Assembly: GCF_002095395.1 (NCBI RefSeq)
Contig: NZ_MJEI01000101.1
Location: forward strand, 1 to 64,000
From: Williamsia sp. 1135
GTDB taxonomy: Bacteria > Actinomycetota > Actinomycetes > Mycobacteriales > Mycobacteriaceae
DNA: 64,000 nucleotides
Direction: 5' to 3'
This document shows, piece after piece, positions 1 through 8,278 of this stretch. The notes under the pieces are model-generated. The model was not told where the DNA came from, ran no database searches, and saw nothing but the letters and a program-made list of their open reading frames with translations. Numbering within the stretch: position 1 is the first letter of the stretch; each line of letters begins with the position of its first letter. Both the position numbers and the translations under genes were made by a program.

Positions 1-800
1 ATTGGCGTGGACTCGACAATCAGGAGATCGGTTGTTCACCGCGCACGGTCTACCGAATCGCCGAACGCCACGGACTTGTCGGCGACCGCCGCCGCGGCCA
101 TCACAGCAGCCCAGGTACCAACACGCGCTCCAGACCGGTCATTCATGCCACCGGACCAGGTCAGCTGTGGTCGTGGGACATCACCGACCTGCACGGCCCG
201 ACCAACGACGACCGCTACAAGCTCTACCTCGCGATCGATGTGTTCTCTCGCTACCCGGTGTGCTGGCGCATCGAATACACCGAGAACAAACCCGACGCGA
301 TTGACATGTTCACCACCGCTATCACCGAGCACGGTCCGCCGACGGTGCTGCACTCCGACAACGGGGCGGTCATGCGTTCGCACAAGCTGATCACGGCCCT
401 CAAAAAACGAGGGGTGATCAACTCACGTTCGCCGCCCCGGGTCAGCAACGACAACCCGTTCTCCGAATCGTTGTTCAAGACCATCAAATACGACCTGTCC
501 TGCCCTGAGAAGTTCGACAGCATCGAGCACGCCCGCGCCTGGACCGCACAGTTCCTGCACAACTACGCCACCGAGCACCGCCACAGCGGGCTCAACCACT
601 ACACCCCCGAGCAAGTGCACACCGGCACCGCAGACGATGTCGCCGACCAACGACACCAACACCGCCTCGACAACTACAACAAGCACCCCGAAAGGTTCAG
701 GAAGCCACCACAACGACAAGCACCACCCACAATCGCCGGCATCAACATCAAACCGGCCAAACCACGAAAAGAACCAGCCCTGTCTTAGACAGGTTGACAA
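1..800 (+). mobile_element. IS3-type insertion sequence, right-hand part only
   Basis: The window opens inside an insertion sequence. The transposase frame is open from the first bases and stops at 788. The palindrome tgtcttagaca (781-791) overlaps the stop and a TTGACA hexamer follows at 794-799; I take this as the approximate right end of the element. The left end, and any target duplication, lies outside the window, so the boundary at about 800 is an estimate. The element sits about 100 bp before the mabR start. In mycobacteria that position is usually held by aceE, so the insertion or a rearrangement has changed the upstream context. Confidence 0.7.
3..788 (+). CDS. IS3-family transposase, DDE integrase core (5' truncated by window)
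   Basis: This reading frame is open from base 3, so the N-terminus is missing. It begins with a helix-turn-helix-like stretch (SPRTVYRIAERHGLVGDRR) and continues into an rve-type integrase core. The three acidic catalytic positions are visible: WDITDL, HSDNG and, downstream, NPFSESLFKT, in the D-D-E order of IS3 OrfB proteins. The C-terminal part holds the usual YNxxRxHSGL-like segment (YATEHRHSGLNHYTPEQVH). The product would cut and join DNA for transposition of its element. A likely internal GTG start at 240 would remove the first catalytic aspartate, so the functional protein must begin upstream of the window. No frameshift is seen inside the visible part. Confidence 0.85.
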   Translation, partial: WRGLDNQEIGCSPRTVYRIAERHGLVGDRRRGHHSSPGTNTRSRPVIHATGPGQLWSWDITDLHGPTNDDRYKLYLAIDVFSRYPVCWRIEYTENKPDAIDMFTTAITEHGPPTVLHSDNGAVMRSHKLITALKKRGVINSRSPPRVSNDNPFSESLFKTIKYDLSCPEKFDSIEHARAWTAQFLHNYATEHRHSGLNHYTPEQVHTGTADDVADQRHQHRLDNYNKHPERFRKPPQRQAPPTIAGINIKPAKPRKEPALS

Positions 801-891
801 CTACCGTATTTCGGCCGGACCTGGAGAAAACGGGTGGGTGTCTGCGTCACCGAGCACCGACGATGTCCCCCCCACCAGGTCAGCTCTGGCA

Positions 892-897
892 TAGATT
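892..897 (+). promoter_or_regulatory. Candidate -10 box for a leaderless mabR transcript
   Basis: TAGATT lies exactly 6 nt before the ATG at 904 and no Shine-Dalgarno sequence precedes that ATG. A TANNNT box at this spacing places the transcription start at or next to the A of ATG, the usual arrangement of leaderless actinobacterial mRNAs. No convincing -35 hexamer is seen. Confidence 0.45.
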
Positions 898-903
898 GAA
901 ACG

Positions 904-2208
904 ATGACTGAGTCACGCGGGGCAGAGTCGTCCGCGGGCGACCTCTTCGGGCCACGTGGTGCGCACGTACCGGCACCGGCCAACGTTCATGACGCGCTAC
1001 CGGATACGTTGCTGCGCCGCGTCAAGCAGTACAGCGGGCGCCTCGCAACGGAGGCCGTGCATTCGATGGAGGAGCAACTCCCCTATTTCTCCGACCTCGA
1101 AGCCGGTCAGCGCGCGAGTGTCCAGTTGGTGGTGCAGACGGCCGTCGTCAACTTCGTCGAGTGGTTGCAGGACCCCGAGGGCAACGTCAAGTTCACGGTT
1201 CAGGCGTTCCAGGTCGTCCCCCAGGATCTGGCTCGCCGGATCAGTCTGTTGCAGACGGTGGAGATGGTCCGCGTGGCCATGGAGTTCTTCGAGAAGTGGC
1301 TCCCACTGCTCGCCCGCAACGACGCCCAGCTGCGCGCACTGACCGAGGCGGTGTTGCGCTACGGCCGCGAGATCGGCTTCGCGGCCGCCTCGATCTACGC
1401 CTCGGCCGCGGAGTCCCGCGGCGCGTGGGACTCGCGACTCGAAGCCCTGGTTGTCGACGCGGTGGTCCGCGGCGACACCGGCCCTACTCTGTTGTCCCGT
1501 GCCGCGGCCCTGAACTGGGACGCCGAGGTGACAGCGACCGTGCTCGTCGGTATGCCGCCGCCCGAGCGCAACGTGTCGGTCCCGTTGGCGGTACACAACA
1601 CCGCCCGCCAGCACGATCGCGCGGCGCTCTCGGTGGTGCAGGGCAGTCTGCTCGTGGCGATCGTCAGCGGGCCGGTCTCCCTGGACGAGCCGTTCATCAT
1701 CGATCTGCTCAACCTCTTCGCCGACGGACCCGTCGTCATCGGACCGACGACACCGAACCTCGGCATGGCGCATACGAGTGCGATCGATGCGATGGCCGGT
1801 GTCGAAGCTGTCGCCGGCTGGCCCAGTGCGCCGCGCCCGGTGCATTCCTGGGAACTGCTCCCCGAACGCGCGCTTCTCGGCGATCAGGCAGCCATGGCGA
1901 CACTCAACGACGTTTTGATCAAGCCGCTCGAAAAGGGCGGCGACACGCTGACCACGACACTCGACGCCTACCTCGATTCCGGAGGGTCGGTGGAGTCGTG
2001 CGCTCGCGAGCTCTTCGTTCACCCCAATACTGTTAGATATCGACTAAAGCGGATTTCGGACATCACGGGCCGCGACCCCATGAACCCGCGAGATGCCTAC
2101 GTACTGAGAATCGCGACGACGGTAGGAAGACTGACACGAGTTAGACACGACATGCGCACAGTTTTCACAACAGTCACTCGCGCAACAGGCTCCGACGGCG
2201 ATAGGTGA
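904..2208 (+). CDS. mabR: MabR-type PucR/CdaR-family regulator of mycolate/FAS-II genes
   Basis: 434 aa. The C-terminal 70 residues carry a PucR-type helix-turn-helix with the segment ELFVHPNTVRYRLKRI near residues 369-384; the preceding 300 residues are an all-alpha/beta sensory region without a recognised small-molecule motif. Position and composition match M. tuberculosis Rv2242 and M. smegmatis MabR, which bind upstream of the fabD-acpM-kas operon and control mycolic acid synthesis. The gene lies 142 bp upstream of fabD on the same strand. The ATG at 904 is chosen because a TANNNT box sits 6 nt upstream, suggesting a leaderless message. A transposase remnant lies immediately upstream, so the ancestral upstream neighbour is missing. 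Family assignment is firm; the regulon is inferred from context. Confidence 0.88.
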   Translation: MTESRGAESSAGDLFGPRGAHVPAPANVHDALPDTLLRRVKQYSGRLATEAVHSMEEQLPYFSDLEAGQRASVQLVVQTAVVNFVEWLQDPEGNVKFTVQAFQVVPQDLARRISLLQTVEMVRVAMEFFEKWLPLLARNDAQLRALTEAVLRYGREIGFAAASIYASAAESRGAWDSRLEALVVDAVVRGDTGPTLLSRAAALNWDAEVTATVLVGMPPPERNVSVPLAVHNTARQHDRAALSVVQGSLLVAIVSGPVSLDEPFIIDLLNLFADGPVVIGPTTPNLGMAHTSAIDAMAGVEAVAGWPSAPRPVHSWELLPERALLGDQAAMATLNDVLIKPLEKGGDTLTTTLDAYLDSGGSVESCARELFVHPNTVRYRLKRISDITGRDPMNPRDAYVLRIATTVGRLTRVRHDMRTVFTTVTRATGSDGDR

Positions 2209-2280
2209 CGGTTGTGCATCAATTCACATTGGGGTAACGGATATCGGTGCGGTGACGATGCAGCCACACTGTCGTGCAAT

Positions 2281-2299
2281 TTTGTGGGAACCCTACAAA
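2281..2299. promoter_or_regulatory. Imperfect palindrome upstream of fabD, candidate MabR operator
   Basis: TTTGTGGGAACCCTACAAA reads as arms TTTGT/ACAAA plus GGG/CCC around AA with one extra base on the right. It is the clearest dyad in the 142-bp gap between mabR and fabD and lies about 70 bp before the fabD start. Assignment to MabR rests on position only. Confidence 0.4.
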
Positions 2300-2365
2300 G
2301 GCGTCGCCTGAGGTTTAACGCGTCCAACACCCTCACCGACGCCCAATAGGGTGTTCTCTTGTCAG

Positions 2366-3274
2366 GTGCTCTCCTTGCTTGCGCCCGGACAGGGCTCCCA
2401 GACCGTCGGCATGCTCATCCCTTGGCTTGAGCTACCCGGCGCACGCGACCAGGTTGCGACCTGGTCGAAACTGACCAAGCTCGATATCGAACGACTCGGT
2501 ACGACGGCGACGGCGGAAGAGATCACCGACACTGCCGTCACCCAGCCGCTGGTTGTCGTCTCCGCGTTGCTGGCCTACGACGAGCTGGCCAAGCGTTCGC
2601 CGCTACCCGCAGACACGCTCGTCGCGGGTCATTCGGTGGGTGAACTCGCAGCAGCCGCGATCGCCGGTGTGTTGACCGCCGATGAAGCGGTATCGCTGGC
2701 CGCAGTCCGCGGGGCGGAGATGGCGAAGGCGTGCGCACTCGAGCCCACCACGATGGCCGCCGTCCTCGGTGGAGACGAGGCAGCGGTGCTGGCCCGACTG
2801 GCCGAACTCGACCTCGTGCCGGCCAACCGGAATGCCGCGGGGCAGATCGTGGCCGCCGGCTCCGTCGAGGCCATCGACGAGTTGATCGCCAACCCACCCG
2901 AGAAGGCCCGGATCCGCAAGCTCGCGGTCGCGGGCGCCTTCCACACCGATTACATGGCGCCGGCGCAAGACGCCGTGGCCGAGGCCGCATCCGGCATCAC
3001 CCCTCAGCAGCCCGGCAAGACACTGCTGTCGAACTCCGATGGTCGGCCGGTCACCTCGGGCCGCGACGCGCTCGACAAGCTCGTCGCCCAGGTCACCAGC
3101 CCGGTGCGCTGGGACCTCTGCTCGCAGACGATGCGAGAGAGCTCCACCGCAGGACTGATCGAACTGCCGCCGGCCGGTACCCTCACCGGTATTGCCAAGC
3201 GCGAACTCAAGGGAACCCCCACCCGCGCGCTGAAGACCCCCGACGATCTCGAGGGCATCACCGAACTTGGATAG
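2366..3274 (+). CDS. fabD: Malonyl-CoA:acyl-carrier-protein transacylase
   Basis: FabD moves malonyl groups from malonyl-CoA to AcpM, supplying the extender unit for FAS-II elongation of meromycolate chains. From the GTG at 2366 the protein is 302 aa and begins MLSLLAPGQGSQ, which matches the family N-terminus; an in-frame GTG at 2351 would add five atypical residues. The nucleophile motif GHSVG is at residues 88-92 with Ser90 as catalytic serine, and GAFHT further on supplies the catalytic histidine. It is the first gene of the fabD-acpM-kasA-accD6 operon. A 139-bp gap with a stable hairpin separates it from acpM. The Shine-Dalgarno is weak, so the exact start is uncertain by a few codons. 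Confidence 0.93.
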   Translation: MLSLLAPGQGSQTVGMLIPWLELPGARDQVATWSKLTKLDIERLGTTATAEEITDTAVTQPLVVVSALLAYDELAKRSPLPADTLVAGHSVGELAAAAIAGVLTADEAVSLAAVRGAEMAKACALEPTTMAAVLGGDEAAVLARLAELDLVPANRNAAGQIVAAGSVEAIDELIANPPEKARIRKLAVAGAFHTDYMAPAQDAVAEAASGITPQQPGKTLLSNSDGRPVTSGRDALDKLVAQVTSPVRWDLCSQTMRESSTAGLIELPPAGTLTGIAKRELKGTPTRALKTPDDLEGITELG

Positions 3275-3351
3275 CGACAACGACGCGCCCGCGTCGATGT
3301 CCCCGGAAAGGTGCGAAGGCCGCGTCACGATCTGGTCCGCACCCGTCCAAA

Positions 3352-3369
3352 GCGACGCGCAAGCGTCGC
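3352..3369 (+). other. RNA hairpin with GNRA loop between fabD and acpM
   Basis: GCGACGC and GCGTCGC form a perfect 7-bp stem capped by the tetraloop GCAA. Flanking CCGGAA (about 3303-3308) and TTCCGG (3373-3378) could form an outer stem. The acpM ribosome-binding site starts about 30 nt downstream. No U-tract follows, so a terminator is unlikely; a role in mRNA processing or stability is possible. Confidence 0.45.
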
Positions 3370-3413
3370 GATTCCGGAAACACCCGAAACATGAACAAGA
3401 AGGGAGCCACATA

Positions 3414-3722
3414 GTGGCCGCCGCCCAGGAAGAAATCGTTGCCGGACTCGCTGAGATCATCGAGGAGGTCACCGGCATTGAACCCTCTGAGGTGACTGTG
3501 GAGAAGTCGTTCGTCGACGACCTGGACATCGACTCCCTGTCGATGGTCGAGATCGCCGTGCAGACCGAGGACAAGTACGGCGTGAAGATCCCCGACGAGG
3601 ATCTTGCCGGACTGCGCACCGTCGGTGACGCCGTGTCCTACATCCAGAAGCTCGAAGCCGAGAACTCCGAGGCCGCTGACGCCATTCGCGCCAAGCTGGA
3701 CGCCGACAAGACCGGTGAGTGA
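3414..3722 (+). CDS. acpM: Meromycolate extension acyl carrier protein
   Basis: 102 aa. AcpM carries growing acyl chains on a phosphopantetheine arm through the FAS-II cycle. The attachment motif DIDSLS places the modified serine at residue 41, and the surrounding DDLDIDSLSMVEI segment is typical of AcpM. Like mycobacterial AcpM it has a C-terminal extension beyond the usual 80-residue ACP fold. The start chosen is the GTG at 3414, which has AAGGGAG about 7 nt upstream (3400-3406) and gives MAAAQEEIVAG; a longer in-frame reading back to 3267 overlaps the end of fabD and lacks family similarity. kasA follows 6 bp after the stop, so the two are likely translated together. Confidence 0.95.
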   Translation: MAAAQEEIVAGLAEIIEEVTGIEPSEVTVEKSFVDDLDIDSLSMVEIAVQTEDKYGVKIPDEDLAGLRTVGDAVSYIQKLEAENSEAADAIRAKLDADKTGE

Positions 3723-3728
3723 CCAATA

Positions 3729-4994
3729 GTGACTGACTCTCTTCGCGAGTACTCCACCCTCGGCGGGAATTTCCCGAACGTGGTCGTGACCTCCATGGTT
3801 GCGACGACTTCAGTCGGCGAAGACCTCGATTCCACGTGGAAAGGTCTGCTCGCCGGAGAGAGTGGCATCAAGACGCTCACCGATGACTGGGTCGAGGAGT
3901 TCGATCTCCCGGTCCGGTTCGGTGGGCGGCTGGTCAACGATCCGACCAACGAGGTCACCCGGGTGCAAGCCCGGCGGATGGCCTACGTGGAGCGGGTCGC
4001 GTACGTCATGGGCAAGCGCTTGTGGTCCCAGGCCGGTGAACCCGAGGTCGACAAGGAGCGCCTCGGTGTCGTCATCGGCACCGGGTTAGGGGGCGGCGAC
4101 GCCCTCATCGAGGCCTACAACTCGATGCACAACACCGGCAACTACCGCAAGGTGTCGCCGCTGGCAGTACCGATGGCGATGCCGAATGGTCCCGCTGCCG
4201 TTGTGGGTCTCGAGATCGGTGCCAAGGCCGGTGTGATCACCCCTGTCTCGGCGTGTTCGTCGGGGTCGGAAGCGATCGCACACGCCTGGCGGCAGATCGT
4301 CATGGGTGACGCCGACATGGTCGTCACCGGTGGCGTCGAGGGTCACATCGACTCGGTGCCCATCGCGAGCTTCGCGATGATGCGTGCGATGAGCACCCGG
4401 AACGAAGATCCAACCGCGGCCTCACGTCCGTTCGACAAGGACCGCGATGGATTCGTCATGGGTGAGGCCGCCGCGCTCATGGTCATCGAGCGCGAGGATC
4501 ACGCCCGAGCTCGCGGGGCGCACATCCACGCGCGTCTGCTCGGCGGAGGGATCACCTCCGACGGTTACCACCTGGTCGCACCGGATCCCGAGGGCACCGG
4601 CGCGGCGCGCGCGATGACTCGGGCCATTCAGACCGCAGGTCTGGGCAAATCCGACATCACGCACGTGAACGCGCACGCCACCGCGACCTCGGTCGGCGAC
4701 ACCGCCGAGGCCTTGGCCATCAACATCGCGGTGGGCAATCGCGCCGCGGTGTACGCACCGAAGTCTGCCCTCGGGCATTCGATCGGCGCGGTGGGCGCAC
4801 TGGAATCGGTCCTGACGATCAAGTCCATCGAAGAAGGGGTCATCCCTCCGACGCTGAACCTCGAAAATCAGGATCCGGAATGTGACCTCGACGTGGTTCA
4901 CGGTGAACCGCGTTACGGCCAGATCGACTACGCCATCAACAACTCGTTCGGATTCGGTGGGCACAACGTTGCGCTCGCCTTTGGGCGCTACTGA
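3729..4994 (+). CDS. kasA: Beta-ketoacyl-ACP synthase, KasA type
   Basis: 421 aa. KasA condenses malonyl-AcpM with acyl-AcpM in FAS-II. The thiolase fold shows the Cys-His-His triad: Cys176 in VSACSSGSE, His316 in NAHAT and His350 in GHSIGAVGA. The NAHAT motif has Ala where most ketosynthases have Gly (NAHGT). The C-terminus [18 protein letters not shown] is essentially that of M. tuberculosis KasA. The GTG start lies 6 bp after acpM. Mycobacteria carry a second synthase, kasB, next in the operon; here accD6 follows after 59 bp and kasB is absent, so this enzyme may do all condensation steps in the cluster. Confidence 0.95.
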   Translation: MTDSLREYSTLGGNFPNVVVTSMVATTSVGEDLDSTWKGLLAGESGIKTLTDDWVEEFDLPVRFGGRLVNDPTNEVTRVQARRMAYVERVAYVMGKRLWSQAGEPEVDKERLGVVIGTGLGGGDALIEAYNSMHNTGNYRKVSPLAVPMAMPNGPAAVVGLEIGAKAGVITPVSACSSGSEAIAHAWRQIVMGDADMVVTGGVEGHIDSVPIASFAMMRAMSTRNEDPTAASRPFDKDRDGFVMGEAAALMVIEREDHARARGAHIHARLLGGGITSDGYHLVAPDPEGTGAARAMTRAIQTAGLGKSDITHVNAHATATSVGDTAEALAINIAVGNRAAVYAPKSALGHSIGAVGALESVLTIKSIEEGVIPPTLNLENQDPECDLDVVHGEPRYGQIDYAINNSFGFGGHNVALAFGRY

Positions 4995-5000
4995 TCCCGT

Positions 5001-5026
5001 CGCCCCTGAACTCGTTCAGCAGGGCG
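5001..5026 (+). other. Hairpin between kasA and accD6
   Basis: CTGAAC and GTTCAG form a 6-bp stem around a TC loop, extended by CGCCC/GGGCG with a 2-nt bulge. It occupies the 59-bp gap where kasB lies in mycobacteria, and ends 16 nt before the accD6 ribosome-binding site. No U-tract follows. It may be a partial attenuator or an RNA-processing site. Confidence 0.4.
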
Positions 5027-5053
5027 CTTGCAGATCTACCTTTAGGAGATTCC

Positions 5054-6505
5054 ATGACCACCATGGCCCCGATCACCAAACACGAAGAGTCCATCGATCC
5101 CCGGGACCCCTTGCTGAGGTTGACCAACTTCTTCGACGAAGCGTCGATGTCGTTGCTCCACCCCCGAGACAAGTCCGGGGTCCAGGCCGCTGTCGGTCGC
5201 GTCAACGGTGTTCGCACCGTCGCCTACTGCACCGATGGCACCGTGATGGGCGGGGCCATGGGGATCGTGGGCTGTAAGCACATCGTCAACGCCATCGACA
5301 CCGCAATCGCCGAGCAGGCACCGGTTGTCGGTATCTGGCACTCCGGCGGTGCCCGACTCGCGGAGGGCGTCGAGGCGCTCCACGCGGTCGGTGAGGTGTT
5401 CGAGGCCATGGTGCGTGCCTCCGGTTACATCCCCCAGATCTCCGTCGTCGTCGGCTTCGCAGCCGGCGGCGCCGCCTACGGACCGGCCCTGACCGACATC
5501 GTGATCATGGCTCCGGCCGGTCGCGTTTTCGTCACCGGTCCCGACGTGGTCAAGAGCGTCACCGGCGAGGTCGTCGACATGGAGTCGCTCGGCGGGCCGC
5601 TCACCCACGGCAAGAAGTCCGGCGTCTCGCACATCACCGCCGACTCCGAGCCCGACGCCTACTGGCGGGCCCGGCGTCTGATCGGAACATTCGGTCAGCA
5701 GGGACATTTCAGCAGGCAGAAGGCCGAGGCCGGCGACACCGACCTGCGCGCCCTGATGCCGGAATCGAACCGCCGCGCCTACGACGTGCACCCCATCGTG
5801 CGGGCCCTGCTCGACACCGACATCGCCGCCGACGGTGAAACCGAGATCTCGAGTTTTGAAGAGCTGCAAGCAAAATGGGCTCCGAACATCACGATCGGTT
5901 TCGGCCGGTTGTCCGGTCGCAGCGTCGGCGTCATCGCCAACAACCCGCTGCGCATGGGCGGCTGCCTGAACTCCGAGAGCGCCGAGAAGGCCGCTCGTTT
6001 CGTGCGGCTGTGCGACGCGTTCGGCATCCCGCTCATCGTCATGACCGACGTACCGGGCTACCTGCCCGGTGTCGGACAGGAATGGGATGGCGTGGTCCGC
6101 CGCGGCGCGAAACTCCTGCACGCCTTCGCCGAGTGCTCGGTCCCCCGCGTCACCCTGGTCACCCGCAAGATCTACGGCGGTGCGTACATCGCGATGAACT
6201 CGCGTGCACTCGGCGCCACCGCAGTGTTCGCATGGCCGGGTTCTGAAGTCGCCGTCATGGGCGCCAAGGCTGCTGTCGGCATCCTGCACAAGAAGGCACT
6301 CGCCGCTGCACCCGACGATGAGCGCGAGGCACTGCACGAACGCCTCGCCGTCGAGCACGAAGCCATCGCCGGCGGCGTGGGCCGTGCACAGTCCATCGGA
6401 GTCGTCGACGAGATCATCGATCCCGCGAAGACCCGCAGCATCGTCGCCGAAGCCCTCGCATCGGCACCCGCAAGGCGTGGCCGGCACAAGAACATACCGC
6501 TATAA
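5054..6505 (+). CDS. accD6: Acyl-CoA carboxylase beta subunit (carboxyltransferase)
   Basis: 483 aa. AccD6 is the carboxyltransferase subunit that, with a biotinylated alpha subunit encoded elsewhere, makes malonyl-CoA for fatty and mycolic acid synthesis. The protein has the two-crotonase-lobe carboxyltransferase architecture: an acyl-CoA-binding half (GGARLAEGV, GFAAGGAAYGPAL) and a carboxybiotin half (VPGYLPGVGQE, then KIYGGAYIAMNSR). The ATG at 5054 has TAGGAG about 7 nt upstream. It is the last gene of the operon; a strong terminator follows at 6649. The position next to kasA matches mycobacterial accD6. Confidence 0.93.
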   Translation: MTTMAPITKHEESIDPRDPLLRLTNFFDEASMSLLHPRDKSGVQAAVGRVNGVRTVAYCTDGTVMGGAMGIVGCKHIVNAIDTAIAEQAPVVGIWHSGGARLAEGVEALHAVGEVFEAMVRASGYIPQISVVVGFAAGGAAYGPALTDIVIMAPAGRVFVTGPDVVKSVTGEVVDMESLGGPLTHGKKSGVSHITADSEPDAYWRARRLIGTFGQQGHFSRQKAEAGDTDLRALMPESNRRAYDVHPIVRALLDTDIAADGETEISSFEELQAKWAPNITIGFGRLSGRSVGVIANNPLRMGGCLNSESAEKAARFVRLCDAFGIPLIVMTDVPGYLPGVGQEWDGVVRRGAKLLHAFAECSVPRVTLVTRKIYGGAYIAMNSRALGATAVFAWPGSEVAVMGAKAAVGILHKKALAAAPDDEREALHERLAVEHEAIAGGVGRAQSIGVVDEIIDPAKTRSIVAEALASAPARRGRHKNIPL

Positions 6506-6648
6506 CTGTTCGCTTCGTCGTGGGCCTTATTGCGCGTTCTTCGCTCGTCACGTGAGCGCTGCGCGCTCGCGTTCCTCACTGCACGCGCGGCCCACCCCTG
6601 CGCTCACGGGGCGCTGCGCGCCGCCTCACGCACTGGCGTAGCAATACG

Positions 6649-6683
6649 AAACCGGCCCGGACTCATTGAGTCCGGGCCGGTTT
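6649..6683. terminator. Strong bidirectional terminator after the FAS-II operon
   Basis: A perfect 16-bp stem: AAACCGGCCCGGACTC, loop ATT, then its complement, followed by TTTGTTTGT. It ends the accD6 operon and also faces the convergent DUF3145 gene. The 140 bp between accD6 and this hairpin are rich in short GCGC dyads; I see no gene there. Confidence 0.85.
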
Positions 6684-6698
6684 GTTTGTCTTATGAAA

Positions 6699-7217
6699 TC
6701 AGCCGACGCGCTGATGCAACCAGGTGACCTCGGCGCCATCGCCGCCCATGCGGAAGTCCTCCAGCGCTTCATCCCACGCGGTACCCAGCGCGGCGTCGAG
6801 CGCTCCCGCCAGTTCTGCGCCGTTGGAGTGCGCTTCCATCAAGGCGCGCAACTGCATTTCGGCGATGATCACGTCTCCGTTGGCGCTCATGGATCCGCGC
6901 CACAGCCCTAGTCCGGGTACGAAGCAAAACCGCTCACCGTCGACGCCTTCGCTGGCGTTCTCGGTCACCTCGAAACGCAGAGTCGCCCACTCGCGCAATG
7001 CATTCGCCAGGCGGGCACCTGTACCCACAGGGCCGACCCAGTCGACCGTGGCACGCTGCAACCCCGGCCCTGCATCCTGCGCAGACCATTTCAGGTTCGC
7101 GCGAGCATCTAGGGTCGACGAAAGAGCCCACTCCACATGTGGGCACAACGCGACAGGTGCGGAGTGTATGAACACCACACCTGCTGTCACGTCCGCAAAC
7201 TGATTAAGGTTGCGCAC
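6699..7217 (-). CDS. DUF3145 family protein
   Basis: 172 aa, with no signal peptide or membrane segment. I recognise it as a DUF3145 protein, a family of unknown function found across actinobacteria, beginning MRNLNQFADVTAGVVFIHS. The sequence is soluble and slightly acidic; no catalytic motif is evident. The GTG start at 7217 is supported by GGAGGT about 6 nt upstream. It is convergent with accD6, the shared terminator lying between. The role is unknown; proximity to the mycolate operon is the only hint and is weak. Confidence 0.8.
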   Translation of the reverse strand: MRNLNQFADVTAGVVFIHSAPVALCPHVEWALSSTLDARANLKWSAQDAGPGLQRATVDWVGPVGTGARLANALREWATLRFEVTENASEGVDGERFCFVPGLGLWRGSMSANGDVIIAEMQLRALMEAHSNGAELAGALDAALGTAWDEALEDFRMGGDGAEVTWLHQRVG

Positions 7218-7341
7218 TTTCCACCTCCGGTTTCGACGAGGAACGTCTTCCCCAACGGCCTGGCGAAACCAACGGCAGATATCACACTCTTGTTGTTTAT
7301 TGTGCCTTAAGTGACCCGTGTTGCGCTAGTGGGCGATGATT

Positions 7342-8148
7342 TCAATGTGACAACGCCTCGACCACCGAGTTGTTGAAGTCGCTCCACAGTGGATTCGCCC
7401 ACGAGCCGAAGGCCCGATCTGTGAGCACCACACACGCCACGTTCAGTGCGGGATCCACCCACAGGAACGTGCCGGACTGACCGAAGTGCCCGAACGTCTG
7501 TGGGCTGTTCTGCGACCCCGTCCAGTGCGGGCTCTTGTGGGCCCGCAATTCGTAGCCGAGTCCCCAGTCGCAGGGGCGATGCTTTCCGTACCCGGGTACG
7601 AAGCCGTCGAGTCCGGGGAATTGCAACGACGTCGCCTCGGACAGCAACTCCCGGGACACGAGTTCCGGAGACAACAGCTCCCGTGCGAATACGCTCAGAT
7701 CGGCCACCGAGGACTCCGCACCGTGCCCGGCCGCGCCCTGGAGCGACGTCGCGGTCATTCCGAGCGGCTCGCAGATGGCCTGCGTCAGATACTCATCGAA
7801 GCCGATATCGGTCTCCATGGCGATGAGGTCGGCCAGCACCTCGAATCCGGCACTCGAATAGATCCGCTGCTCCCCCACACCGGCTGCCACGTCGAGTCCC
7901 TCGAAGGGCAGGCCCGATGCATGGGCCAGGAGGTGTCGCACAGTTGCACCCGGAGGACCGGCCGGCTGATCGAGTTCGATCGCGCCCTCCTCGACAGCGA
8001 CGAGCGCGGCGTGGGCCGTGAGCAGCTTGGTGACCGAGGCAAGCGGAAAGACCCGTTGCCCATCGCCGAATTCCTCCGCCACATCTGTGTCGGAGACAAT
8101 CGCCGCGGACACGTTGTCGACCGGCCAATTCCCTAGTTCTGTCAGCAC
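7342..8148 (-). CDS. Serine beta-lactamase-like hydrolase
   Basis: 268 aa, class C beta-lactamase/DD-peptidase fold. The nucleophile motif SxxK is SVTK at residues 38-41; a YSS motif near residue 97 stands where YxN is found in true class C enzymes, and HFGQSG near residue 223 corresponds to the third (KTG/HxG) motif. No signal peptide is seen, so it is probably a cytoplasmic esterase or amidase of the EstB/LpqK-like type rather than a secreted beta-lactamase. The GTG start at 8148 follows 130 bp after the alcohol dehydrogenase stop and a terminator hairpin, so it has its own promoter. The substrate cannot be read from sequence. Confidence 0.8.
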   Translation of the reverse strand: MLTELGNWPVDNVSAAIVSDTDVAEEFGDGQRVFPLASVTKLLTAHAALVAVEEGAIELDQPAGPPGATVRHLLAHASGLPFEGLDVAAGVGEQRIYSSAGFEVLADLIAMETDIGFDEYLTQAICEPLGMTATSLQGAAGHGAESSVADLSVFARELLSPELVSRELLSEATSLQFPGLDGFVPGYGKHRPCDWGLGYELRAHKSPHWTGSQNSPQTFGHFGQSGTFLWVDPALNVACVVLTDRAFGSWANPLWSDFNNSVVEALSH

Positions 8149-8216
8149 CGGTTCATCGCATCACGGGCGGCACCGAGGGAGCAAACACAGCTTCCACGAC
8201 CAAGCACAGACAGCAA

Positions 8217-8246
8217 AGCCGGCGAGCACCCAATTGCTCGCCGGCT
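8217..8246 (-). terminator. Terminator after the alcohol dehydrogenase gene
   Basis: A perfect 12-bp stem AGCCGGCGAGCA / TGCTCGCCGGCT with a 6-nt loop, followed on the minus strand by TTTGCTGTCTG. It lies 33 bp past the dehydrogenase stop codon. Confidence 0.75.
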
Positions 8247-8278
8247 CCGCCTGGACGCCGATAGGTCAGACGAACGGC

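Noticed and set aside
4995-5053. A degraded kasB remnant between kasA and accD6
   Set aside because: The gap is only 59 bp and holds a hairpin and a ribosome-binding site; there is no room for a remnant.
5042-6487. A 481-codon minus-strand frame across accD6
   Set aside because: It is the antisense shadow of a well-supported carboxyltransferase gene, with Asp/Gly/His-rich composition typical of such shadows.
6506-6648. A small gene or integration site in the GC-dyad-rich stretch after accD6
   Set aside because: Only short GCGC-type dyads are visible; the open frames have no ribosome-binding site or similarity, and there are no flanking direct repeats.
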